Positions 38,022 through 49,518 of a stretch of DNA of 64,000 nt are shown here, one piece after another. The number at the start of each line of letters is the position of its first letter. Positions within the stretch are counted from its first letter, which is position 1. The position numbers and the translations under genes are program-made. Where the stretch lies: assembly GCA_002943765.1 (NCBI GenBank), contig PQWQ01000007.1:1552501-1616500 (forward strand), in the 5' to 3' direction. The notes under the pieces were generated by a model. It was not told the origin of the DNA and did not search any database. It saw only the letters and a list, made by a program, of their open reading frames with translations. The DNA comes from Psoroptes ovis (lineage: Eukaryota > Arthropoda > Arachnida > Sarcoptiformes > Psoroptidae).

Positions 38022-41000
38022 GTTTTGTTTATTTCGTTGCCGTTGTCGTTGTAATTATTAGAATTTGAATTTAAATCAAAATCATAATCAATATTCAATG
38101 TCATTTGATGATGATGAAATCACAATGAAAAATTTGCACATGTTAGACTGTCGGCGTCGGTTTTAAATGTTGCTCGATACTATGAAATAATAGCTGGTTG
38201 ATGATGATGATGATGATGATAATAACAATGACAATACTCCACACCACAGACAGATGCCACAAACACGAAAACACCCACACTTGATTAAGATTTCATTATC
38301 AATTATCAAGAATTAATTAATATTAAATTATAAATATCAAAATCAATTATTTTGATCAAATATCAAAGAATATAGCACTATGGTATTGAATTCATTGAAT
38401 TTATTTGGCGAAAATCGGTCAAACTTGTTAGAATATCGAATCAACAGCGAATACGTCAATCATAATCATAAATTTCATGTTATTTCTCTTTTAAAAAAAT
38501 GAGAACACAACACAAATTTTTGAATAAGTGAAGAAAAAAAAATGTTATGAATTCATATATTTGAAAATAATTATGTCTATTTGCGGCTGTCGCTTTCGGT
38601 GTGTATTGATGATGATTCAATTTGATTTTGAAAAATAAGAGGATAAGAATAAACGAATTGAACATAAATGAATTGAACAAAATTGAAAATAAACAAATAA
38701 ATGAATGAATTCAAAACCAATTTAAAAGGGAAAAAATGAAGAAACATATTTGAACTAATTTTTTTCAATTTTTTATGATTTTAGAAATTCAATAATGAAT
38801 TTATGAATATTCGAAAGAGTGAATATTCATAATATTCTTCATTACATTATTTGTAATAAGACAGAATCATTATGAACAGAAAAACGACTTTTACATCATT
38901 AGAATAGTCATTACAGCGATAATCATTACAATAGTCATAATTATCATCATTATTAGCATATACATTTCAATGTGTATGTACGTAATAAACAATCATTTTC
39001 TTAACATCATTTGAATAAATGTAATTGAAAATTTGTCGTTTCATTCTTTTTCAAATATTCAAATTAGAAATTCATTTCGACATAACAGTGATTTACACTA
39101 ATATATCGTCAGTAATAATTATGATAGTTGATGCTGTTGTTGTCGTTGTCGTTGTTGAACATGATGATGATGATGATGATCATCATCATCATTAAAATAG
39201 AATATCTGTTGCTATTATTAGCATCGGTGTGCTTTGGGTTTTGAACAGAATCAAATCGACTAATTCTGTTCTCATTTCTGCTACAGCATTTCTCTCGCTG
39301 TGGTTCACCGAAAATCTGTGTTCGGTGTGTGTGTATGTGAATAAATGTTGATGATGTATGAATTTTTGAAAATTTAAAATTTTAAAATTAAAAATTTCAA
39401 AGGCAAAAGTTCAATGTTCATTCATATTGTTTGTCGTTTGGATGTCGTTTGATGGCTTAAAAATTCGATGCTTTTCGATTGAATTGAATTTCAATTCAAC
39501 GAAATGAATAAATGTTGGATTATTTTTGAAAAATTAAGGAAATAAATCTTATGTTACTAAAATTAAATGAAGATGAATTTATTATATCATTTCTTATTAT
39601 ATAAGAAAAATGGCTTAAGATGGCGTCAAAATGATTTAAGACAAAATCAAATCCATGTGTATCAAGTTATATCATGTGATGTTTGAGTTTACAAAGAATA
39701 ATACAGCAAAGAATAAAACACGGAACAAAGAATTCGAATGAATGAGATTTGAAGATTCAAAGATTATAATTCATTCGTTGAATGATGGTAAATGATGATG
39801 ATGCATCAACGATGATAATGAATGTGTCATAAAAGAACTGAAAGGAATCGAGGATCAAGAATCAAGAATCGTCTTAAGACTTTTCTTCTAAGAACAGAAT
39901 TTCCTCATATTTTAAAATTTACTGAAAAATTCAGAATAAAAATCATTCAGAGATACATTATTGTAGATAAATTCAAGTGTAACATATATTTTTAAGCTTT
40001 ATGGCTATGATATATCACTTGTGTCTGTTGTTGAATGCTGCATTAGTTTTGAAATTTATGTTAACATAAATGCATACATCAAACATGTAGGTGTTTGTTT
40101 GTGGTATACAAGATGTGGTTTGCTGGTATGCAAATATATTTTTAAAAATTTAAATTTAAAAACATTAATTTCCTTAAATCATTAAACGCACACACACATA
40201 CATTAAGTTGTGTATGATTTATTTTATTTTATATTTTTTTTTGAATTATTTTAAAAATTTTTAATTTAAATCATTAAATTTTTAATCCTTTCGAAATTTT
40301 AAATCGTCTTAATTTTAAGAAATTTTTGAATTTTCATCGATCATCATGAGGATGATCAGTGATTAGTGATCATCATCAATAATCAAGGATGGTGATGATG
40401 TGATTTTTGATGCAACAAGTATTTTCTATAGTTTTTCTTTGTAATTCTCATTATATTTGATAATTGAAAATGATTGAATAATGTACATTCGTGATTCTTG
40501 AATTGAAAATTTTTAAAAATTAAAATTCACTTTCAATTTCTTCAATCAACATCGTCATGACAAGAACTTGCATCATGATTTTGTTTTAAGGATAATGATT
40601 ACAATTCACGGAAATAATTTTCAAAAATAAAATCAAAATCAATCAATGCAAAATCGAGAATCAACATCAACATATCCTAAAACAACAATGATTAAATCAA
40701 TCAATGAATTTTCAAATCTTAATTTCAATCCATTTGTTGTCAATAAACACGAAATTGCCAAAAACATTTATTTATCAATCAATTGATTTACATTGTTTGT
40801 TGATTGTATGGAAAATAATCGTCCAATAATAATTGCTTCAGATTATATCTTTCAAAACTAAAAAAATGAACCAGAAAAATCAGACCTTGATTCTCTCCTT
40901 GACATTTTTATGCATAATCGTGCTTATTGTAACACCAAAAATTAATGATATTACCCATCATCTTCCTGTTTGATAATGGATAATTGTACAAGAATGTTAT

Positions 41001-43924
41001 TTGAATACACCATCAGCATTCATACATACACACAAACAATAAAATTAGTCTGATATTGGTTCATTTATTTATTTATTCATTTATTTACTTATTCATTCAT
41101 TAACTAATTCATTTTTTTCAAAAACCATTTGGTGACATTTGGCCAGCAAACAAACAAAAAAAAATGATCATCACGATTTTTTGATTCAATCTTCAGGGCG
41201 TTGAATCTTTCAATCTAATGTTTTCTTAAGAAAAATAAAAGTTTATTTTCACACATAATCCGAATTTACAAATTACACAGCATAACAAACAAACAAATGC
41301 ACATTTTTCTTTTACGATTAATGTGTTTACATTTCTGTTACTTTTTCCTTCATTAATTCAATGTGTCCGTGTTTCCAAAAGTGTATTAATTTACATTATT
41401 CGTCCACATTGATTATATAATAACAACAATTTTCGATGCATTGAAAATGAAAACAAATCGTATCATACGACAACATGCAAATAAACCAACGATTGAATAT
41501 GCCATTTGAACAAAGTGAATCGTCAATGGAATGCATTGGTGGTGGTTGCATAATCAATGTTTAGTCAAATTTTTGTTTATTTATTGTCACCATCATCGTT
41601 GACAAATGTATACTATTCAAACATAAATTTTGGGACCCGTTAGGCGCTTGCTCGTCATTTTCTGGGTTTATTTTGGACTTATTTTGGTTCATTTTCATTT
41701 TTATTTGACACATTTTGGTCCTTGTACAAGTGTGTGTGTGCTGGTGTTTTGGTGTTTATGTGTTGATATTTGTGCGTTTATGTGTTTGTTTATCCAAGAT
41801 GTTTATTATTATCGTCAGAATAATCAAGGTTGATTTATTTATTATTATGATTGGAACCCGAAAATATTTATTGTTTTTATTATTATTATTATTATAAACA
41901 AAATGTTATAATTTTCATAATTGTTAATATTTTTTGATGAATTTATGATTTTATTCAATTTTTCTTCGAGAAAATGTTTGTTTTTTCATTCAAATTTCAA
42001 TTTCAACACATTTCGAATTGGCTTTTGAATGTTTTCGATGTCGAAATATCGAAAATGACTTGAGTTAAATCGAAAATGAGCCAACAATTTGTCAAATGTG
42101 TGTCAAAAACCCAGACTTTAATTATCGAATGGTCGAGACGAATCGGTTAAACAATTTTTTTTAATGTCATCGATTAAATGTCTGATTCAGCATTTACCTG
42201 AATCAAACCATCATTTATCGCCATTTTGATTCGTTTGAATTATCATCAATTTCGACAATCATCTATTTCTACAAAAATTATCATCATCATCATCAATTTT
42301 CAAATTGATTTTTGGTCCAATTAATTGTAATTCTTCGTGAATCCTCGACTAAAATTACCTCAAATTTCAACCAATTTGCATTCGAAATTCATCAATCAAT
42401 CTTCCTTATTGATACCTCAATCATTAAAGGGTAAGTATTTGACTAATTTTTATTTAATTTTGGTTTAAATTTATTGAATGGAAAATTTTAAACATTTTTC
42501 CAATCCATATTTTGTGATTGTATGAAAGTTTTGAACAAATGTTGGATGTAGACAACGACAAAACATCTCGTAGACATCAACGATCATCAAGCATCGATTT
42601 TCGATCATTGATTTCAGAACAATTTCATTGAAAAAATTGAAATAATTTGAATAGAAATATCTGAAAAATCTTAGCAACGAAATAACAAAGAAAATCATTT
42701 GATTGAATCTTCTTAGTGTTGATTTGAATTCAACAATTTGATCAATTCGATCGATCGACAATCAATCGGATTCATTGATACCATTTAGCAGCTTTTATTT
42801 AGCCTTAAAATGTGTCTGCATTGTAAACGTCATTTATATCGTTTATTTCATTGAAATGTTTTTCAATCATTTTTTAGAAAAACAAAATATCAGAAACACA
42901 TTTACAATTGTCATATTTACTCTTATATGAATTAGAGAAATAGAAATTGATGAAATAATTGAAACAAATCAACGAATAAATAAATAAATGAATGAATGAA
43001 TGATTGATTGAATGAATGATTGAATGAATGAAAGAAATGTATTGATTATATGACATTCATTGATCATCGATCGATGGATTGATTGATTCAATTTTGAAAA
43101 TTTGTGTTATTTCGCTTGTTGTTTCTCTGTTATTTCGATCGCTCGTAGATTTTGACCTCTTCGTGTATTTTCAATGATATTATCGTTGAATGATTAAATT
43201 GATTCATTTATGTGTGTACTCAAAATTTATTTATTTTGAATTATTTGGATTTTTTTAATTCAAAATTAATTCAAATTTTTAATTAAAAATTTCAATAATT
43301 CATTCGATTCAATAATCTCTATTTGTCCATGTGTTTGTGTGTGTATGTCCGTATGATAAATTAAGATAAAATGAATCAAGATTTTGAATTTTTAATCTAA
43401 TTTTTCTCCGCTGTCTTTTTGATTATAATAATTATTATCATTATTACATTTGTATCATCGGCTTCTAAAGGGCTTCTTCGATCAACCACATCTTGTGTGT
43501 GTGTGTCTGTGTGTGGGTGTATGTGTATGAATGTTTGTGTGTATGTCCATTTGTATGTATTGGAGCCATTAATTTACTTCCAAAGTCATTTTTTACTGCT
43601 GCTGTTGTCGTTGTCAATTTCGCATTTAATTCAAAAACATATTCAATTGAACTTTGAATTTTGTACCATTTAAGGTAAGTAAATGTGAGTGAATGTGTGT
43701 GTGTTTGTATATGTGTTAGCTGATTTTCTTTTGCTTGAATTGATTGCTCTTAATTCTTGATTTTCTTTGCTTGCTTTCAAATGTACAACATCATTATTAT
43801 TAATGTAATTCAATGTTATCCATTGATTCACAGTCATAGGCACTGATTTTTTTGCTGGGGACCAAAGAAAAATAATCAAGGAAATATTTGCCTAGAAATC
43901 AATTCAAAATATATCCCAAAAACA
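38022..43924. other. Gene-poor region
   Basis: About 5.9 kb without a supported gene. GAT/ATC repeats occur near 38203-38220 and 39162-39192, TTTA/ATTC repeats near 41062-41095, and TGTG-rich stretches near 41730-41790 and 43330-43550. The 96-codon minus frame at 42471-42761 starts with TTG and looks like chance. The right-hand part should include the promoter and 5' UTR of the gene starting at 43925. Confidence 0.5.
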
Positions 43925-45489
43925 ATGTTGAACAAATGTCGTTTAAAATTGTTTATGAATCAATTTTCATCATCATCATCATTAATATCATCACCATCAG
44001 CGTCAACGTCATCATCATCAATATTAATATCATATTTAAATCAATTATTTTTAACAATAATTTCATCGATATTTATATTAATTATATTGTTTGATCAATT
44101 AATTGCAACAACATCAGCAACAACAATGAAAATTGTTCAATTTGATAATAAACCAATAACAGCATATAATAATCGTAATCTGACAATATCATGTTTTGCT
44201 AATATTGAACAATATAATTCATCATTAATGGCAGATGATGGCAACAATTATGGTGAATTGAATTTCACAACAAATGCACGTATGGTATTGACATTTATGT
44301 CAAAACCAAGAAATAAAAAACCATTACATCAAATGCAAAGTTTTCTACATTGTCATGATCCTTATCGTAAAAATTGTTATAGTGAATTTAATTTAGATTT
44401 ATCTTGTATCGAAGATCAAATGGATAAACAAAAAACAGCTATTTTAAAACAGCGAAAAAATTATGAAGTTGAAGCTGCATGTCAAGTTGATGATCAAAAT
44501 GTTTGTTCAGTGTATTGGATGCAAAAACGATCACATGATTGTTTCGATACTGTTAATATATTTGTCATTAATGGTAATTTGCTTTGACATATAAATCAAT
44601 TCTGATTTTAATTTTAATTCATGATTTCATTATTTGCATAGCACCAAAATTAGGTGAAAAATGCCTATATTTAAGCGAAAATCGTACCGTTGAATGTGGT
44701 ATCAATCAATATTGTAACACTGATTATGGAATTTGTTTTTGTCAAAAATCATTTATTGCTTCCAATAAACAATGTGTACGTTTGGAAAAAGATGATGATC
44801 TATTAGCATTGATTGTGAATGATGCAAACATTACATCAACATTTGTTAATGATTTAGCATTATCACCTGAAGATTTTGATGATGATGATGATGACGATGG
44901 TGGTGTTCGATTAAAACTATCAAAATCAACATTACGTGCAATGGTTATATTTTTATTAATAATTGCAATCATATTATGTATTGCATTGATTATTGTTATT
45001 ATTTGGAGGTAAATTTCCAATCATACAAATATTCAATTCAATTCTTATTAACATTATAACATTGTCATTGATTGATCGTTAATATTATCATTTTTCTCTT
45101 CTTGATCGATTATTAATCAAATTTAATCGCTACTAACCAAAACTAACTAAGATTTGATACATTATTTCTTTCGACAACATTTTGACCATAACCATCAAAT
45201 CTTCGCATTATAATCATAATAATTGAGCAATATGATCATAATTATTGATTAATATCATTACTGATGCTAACCAAATACTGCTTGCCTTGATTAATTTTGC
45301 ATGTTTTTTTTCTGTAATAATGTAATTATGATCTTTATAATTTGTAATTTATTCATTTGTTTAATGATTAATCTAATTGTTTATTTTTGTTCTTCATTTA
45401 TATTTCAATTACTGATCAATGATAGCCGTCATTATCGCCGATTATTGAAAAATAGTGGCCATACATCCTCGCCATCATCACCGACTTGA
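43925..45489 (+). CDS. Type I membrane protein with EB/EGF-like module
   Basis: Three exons (43925-44573, 44642-45008, 45426-45489; phases 1 and 2) encode about 359 residues. A long Ser-rich start leads to a hydrophobic segment (LFLTIISSIFILIILF), probably the signal sequence. The ectodomain has an N-glycosylation-rich region with paired cysteines (SFLHCHDPYRKNCYSEFNLD, LSCIED, CQVDDQNVCSVYW, HDCFD). Then comes a six-Cys module (KCLYLSENRTVECGINQYC, DYGICFCQKSF, KQCV) like an EB or EGF-like repeat, and an Asp run. A transmembrane helix (MVIFLLIIAIILCIALIIVI) precedes a short basic tail, SRHYRRLLKNSGHTSS. Function and ligand are unknown. It converges with the single-pass protein gene ending at 45835. 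Confidence 0.72.
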
Positions 45490-45834
45490 TCAGAATTTTG
45501 GCCAAATTCAATGGACAATTTCAATGATTATTATTTTATTTATAAACAAAAATGAAAACACAAAGATAATTTTAGTTTTATCAAAATATATTTTGTTGTG
45601 TAATTTCTTGTTTCTTGTTATTGATTTTTATTATAAATTCTGTTGAAATATTTTCAATTGATTTCTATACCATGAAACTTATTCAATTATGAAATGTTTT
45701 AATTTAACACGAAAAAAAATCGAATATGCACTTATAAATATAACTTATGTATTATATTTTTGAATAAAAATTGTATTTTAAATAAAAAATCAAGAAATTT
45801 TAATGAAAAAAATTCAAATCAATTAATTGTTATT
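45490..45834. other. Convergent 3' spacer
   Basis: 345 bp between two converging genes, AT-rich, with AATAAA-type signals near 45765. It probably holds both 3' UTRs. Confidence 0.5.
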
Positions 45835-46445
45835 TCAATGATTTGGTTCACAATATTCGCTAAGCTCTTGATCGTCATGACAATAATCATCGTGGATTTC
45901 GATTTCTGGTGGTGGTGTTGGAAAGCGTTTCGATTCGGTATGATTTGTCGACGAATGCCTTGATGCATTGTTTGAATGTAAAAATGTTACCATATGTGAA
46001 TTATTATTATTTTCCCCATTATTATCACCATTGTTATCATAAATTTCTATCGGTTGATCATCAGATTGTTCGAGCAATTCATTTGGGATCGATTCGAGAC
46101 TGTTAAAAATAAAACAGAGGGGAAATTAATTCGGATAAAATGGATTGAACGATAAATCGTAAATGCAACTAACGTGGCATGATTTATTGATGATTGACTT
46201 TTATTAATCCATAAACGATCATCATTATTCAATGATTGTTTTTTTCCAATCAATTTCTTGCTTGAATTATAATTTTCATCATTTTTCGATGATTGATGAC
46301 CATCGATCATTCGTCGATATTCATTTCGAATAATTAATGTTTGTCGTACAATATAAATGATCAATATGATTAATACTAATATGATTGATAATAAAATTAT
46401 TGAAAATTGTACATAAATATCGTTGAACAGTGGTGGAATTTTCAT
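45835..46445 (-). CDS. Single-pass membrane protein, unknown
   Basis: Two exons (46445-46174 and 46099-45835, phase 2) encode about 178 residues. The start used is the first ATG in frame; upstream in-frame sequence starts only from GTG. A short N-terminus (MKIPPLFNDIYVQF) is followed by a strong membrane helix (SIILLSIILVLIILIIYIV). A basic flank (RQTLIIRNEYRR) then leads to a polar, Asn/Ser/Asp-rich tail of about 130 residues with a PTPPPEIE motif and an acidic end. The positive flank suggests a cytoplasmic tail, as in a type III or signal-anchor protein. An upstream exon with a signal peptide cannot be excluded. No family is recognised. Confidence 0.6.
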
Positions 46446-46813
46446 TTTGTAAAATTTTCGGTATTTTTTCAAATGAACAAATTTTTGTTCCACTTGTTGC
46501 TTGCTGTACTAGTCGATGATCAATATCTGAATCGTTTTTGATTATTTTCAAATCTTTTAAAATCGATTGAAATAATCATTGATTTAGAAATATTATTTTG
46601 CATTCAATTTGAATCAATAATTTTTATTCATTCATTTATTCATTCATTGATTTATGTCAAGAGAAAAAGTGAATATTTGAAACATTTGAAACAATTATCA
46701 ATAAATGCTTCAAATGTTTATTGATTATTACATTTTGATTGAAATGAAATGAATTGAAATGAATGAATGAATGAATGAATGCGATTTATTCATTTTTGCA
46801 TTGAAAATCATTT

Positions 46814-48491
46814 TCATCGCGTATAATTAGCAACACAATAAAGAAACATTGCACTGTAGGTTGATAGAAACTGTGTTTGTATGAAAAAAAATTTGAATGA
46901 AATTCAAAATGAAATCATAAAAAATAATATTCAAATTGATCAATCATGACACAAATGACTTACATTGAGAATAAATCTATATGTATTTGAACCTAAACAT
47001 GAAACAAATGGTCCATATTTTGGTCCATATGTCAGGCGAAAAAATAGCTGATCAAATTTTAATTTTAAACGTAAAATATTTGAATCGATTCGAATTTGAT
47101 TATAATAATTGTAATAATAATTACAATTAATTGCTTGAATTATTGTTACAAGATATTTTTCGGAATGATGCAGCGATTTTGTTTGTTTAGCTAAACGTGT
47201 TAAAAATAATATTGTCATTATTGTATGAATGGTGATTGACATTATTGTTACACTTAAATGTAATAGAAGTATATTTTTTACGAAAAATGTTGATACCAAT
47301 AAAATATTGAATGGAATACTAGCCATTATATAAATTGATAATATTTTACCCCATAATTCATTATATGATTTCATATAAAATAAACATGCTAATAAATGTT
47401 CACGATGAATAAAATTAATCTCTTTTAATGATTTTTGATTCAATAATAATATGTTCAATGATCGTTTTCGCAATGAATTTCCATTAATTAATCGACATAA
47501 TGTTGATATTATTGATAATCGTTGATTTAATCTTTTAACAATATTATATTGTAATAATGTACTTATAAAACTAAACAATGTCAATAGGACACCACTTTTG
47601 ACAGCATCGAAAACAATTATTGATATGGTTAATGAATCGAATGCAAGTAATATTCGTTTGATAATTTTTTTATAACTTGATTTCATATCCATCACATTTA
47701 CACGATTATAATCAGCACTGACTATTACACATAGGAAAACTATTTCAAGAATTTCAATGAATTATTTTTAAGATAAATTTTGTTAAAATTATTCAAAACT
47801 AAAATAAATGAATAATAAACATACACAAAACAATCATGACAATTCTTAAAATTCTATTGGCTCTAAGTAATATTTGAATTATTTTCAAACGATCATCCAG
47901 CGTAATTGATTGATCAATTTGTAATGGACCAACATTTTTCCATTTGTTTTGATCAAGCTCATATGTGATTGGATTCTTATGCATTAACCATTTTGTTTTA
48001 ATATGACTAATAAATTTTATTATGATCATTGGTAAATATTTATGCGTGTGTATTGATTTTTCAAAATTTTTTAAATAAATATTCCAAAAAATTTTATCGA
48101 TTTCACATTTTGTCAAACGACATTGATTATAATGATCAAAATTAACGATAATCATTTGATATGGTATTGAAAATGCAAATTTATCTTCTTTAAATGTTGA
48201 TAATGTTAGTCTACCTAAAACACCGAATGATGGTATCATCATTGTCAATAATAAAAAATGTTGAAAAAATCTACTAATATGAACCGTATATTTGAACAAT
48301 GGTTCAATTGAATAATATTCAATAAATTTCTCTCTGGAATAATAACTAATAAATGTTGCAATTATTCTAATAATCATTATTATCATAAACAATAATCGAA
48401 AATAATGTTTAATATAATAAAATTTATTATTTCGTTGATCAACAATTTCTTTCAATTGAATATATGGCGATTTAAATGAATTCATAAACAT
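46814..48491 (-). CDS. Gustatory-receptor-like 7TM chemoreceptor
   Basis: Three exons (48491-47825, 47739-46964, 46870-46814) encode about 499 residues. The first two in-frame ATGs are at 48491 and 48485. The protein is hydrophobic with about seven membrane segments, a long basic N-terminus and no signal peptide, as in arthropod gustatory receptors. These form ligand-gated cation channels with a cytoplasmic N-terminus. Family-like features are the C-terminal arrangement: a late exon ends FILN and the short terminal exon codes for a last helix starting FLSTYSAMFLYC. This occupies the place of the TYhhhhhQF signature, though the QF itself is not conserved. Short last exons at this point are typical of Gr genes. 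The sequence is divergent, so family membership is inferred from topology and gene structure. Confidence 0.62.
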
Positions 48492-49084
48492 TTTTATTAT
48501 TCGAATTTTTTTTCTTGAATTCAATGATATTCTATAAAATGAATGATATTATAATTTATATTTTATTCAAATCACGACAAAACAACTGCCAAATAATGAT
48601 CACAAGTCAACACCGACAATATCAATTACAAGAGAAAATTTTTGCATTTCATTTTAATCTGTGTTAATGATATAGAAAAGGGCAAAATAGAATGTAATGT
48701 AATGTAACAAAAATGATCAATAAGTAAACTTATGAAATAATTATGGATTTTGTTATCTGGAACAAATGAATCTTGCACACTTTGTTTGTCTTTTGAAATA
48801 ATATCATCATAATAATCAATATGATATGTGAATGGCCATTTTTTTTCTGAATTTTGTCATCAACGAAATAATCTCAAATATAAATCAATTTTTTTCAAAG
48901 AATATTTTCCAAAGAAAGAGAAAATTCAAAATATTCAAATATCATTGATGATAATAAGTGATTTATTGATCAAGAATTCTGGATAAAATTTAATGGAAAA
49001 TAAAAAGTAAAACTCATTTTGAATCATTAATCATTATCATTGTTGAATAAAATACAATACTACAATATACACTTAGGTTCATCA
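48492..49084. other. Spacer upstream of chemoreceptor gene
   Basis: About 590 bp of AT-rich DNA that should hold the chemoreceptor promoter. No motif stands out. Confidence 0.4.
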
Positions 49085-49239
49085 TTAACCCTTAAAACTC
49101 GAGCGGTGAGCATCACTCACCATAAGATGTAATGCAGCAACTCTATAGGCGTCCCTCAGTCACCATTTTACATTAGTTTGAAAAATTGTCGAGCTGCTGG
49201 CTCGCTTGCGCTGTAAGTGCCTCGAGTGTTATGGGTTAA
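49085..49239. mobile_element. piggyBac-like MITE (155 bp)
   Basis: Bounded by TTAA at 49085-49088 and 49236-49239. Ends TTAACCCTTAAAACTCGAG and, on the other strand, TTAACCCATAACACTCGAG match at 17 of 19 positions. Inside, GAGCGGTGAGCATCACTCACC and a CTGGCTCGCTTGCGC stretch are GC-rich against the surroundings. There is no coding capacity, so this is a non-autonomous element. Confidence 0.75.
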
Positions 49240-49518
49240 AGCGTTTGTAGATATTTCAGATACTTTTCTCTTTTATTTAAATATTTTATAATATTGAAAT
49301 CATTTTAATGATTACAGACAATTTTAGTTTTAAACTTATTTCCATTTTTTGTTTCGGTTATTTAATAATTTAATTTGTTTTTGGGAAATTTGTAAAAACA
49401 CATATAAAAACATAAATTATAAAGAATTATTTTTATCGATTCATCGATTCATTTTCTTTTTCCAAGTTCATTTTTTGAGCAATTAATATTTAAATATTTC
49501 GAGTACATTTTCGGGTCT

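Noticed and set aside
41630..41897. Two overlapping Val/Phe/Cys-rich frames
   Set aside because: They arise from GTGT/TTTT-rich sequence; no family likeness.
42471..42761. 96-codon minus-strand ORF
   Set aside because: TTG start, AT-driven composition and no domain or splice support.
43419..43673. Plus-strand ORF with Cys/Val repeats
   Set aside because: It is a translation of a TG microsatellite in the presumed upstream region of the EB/EGF-like gene.
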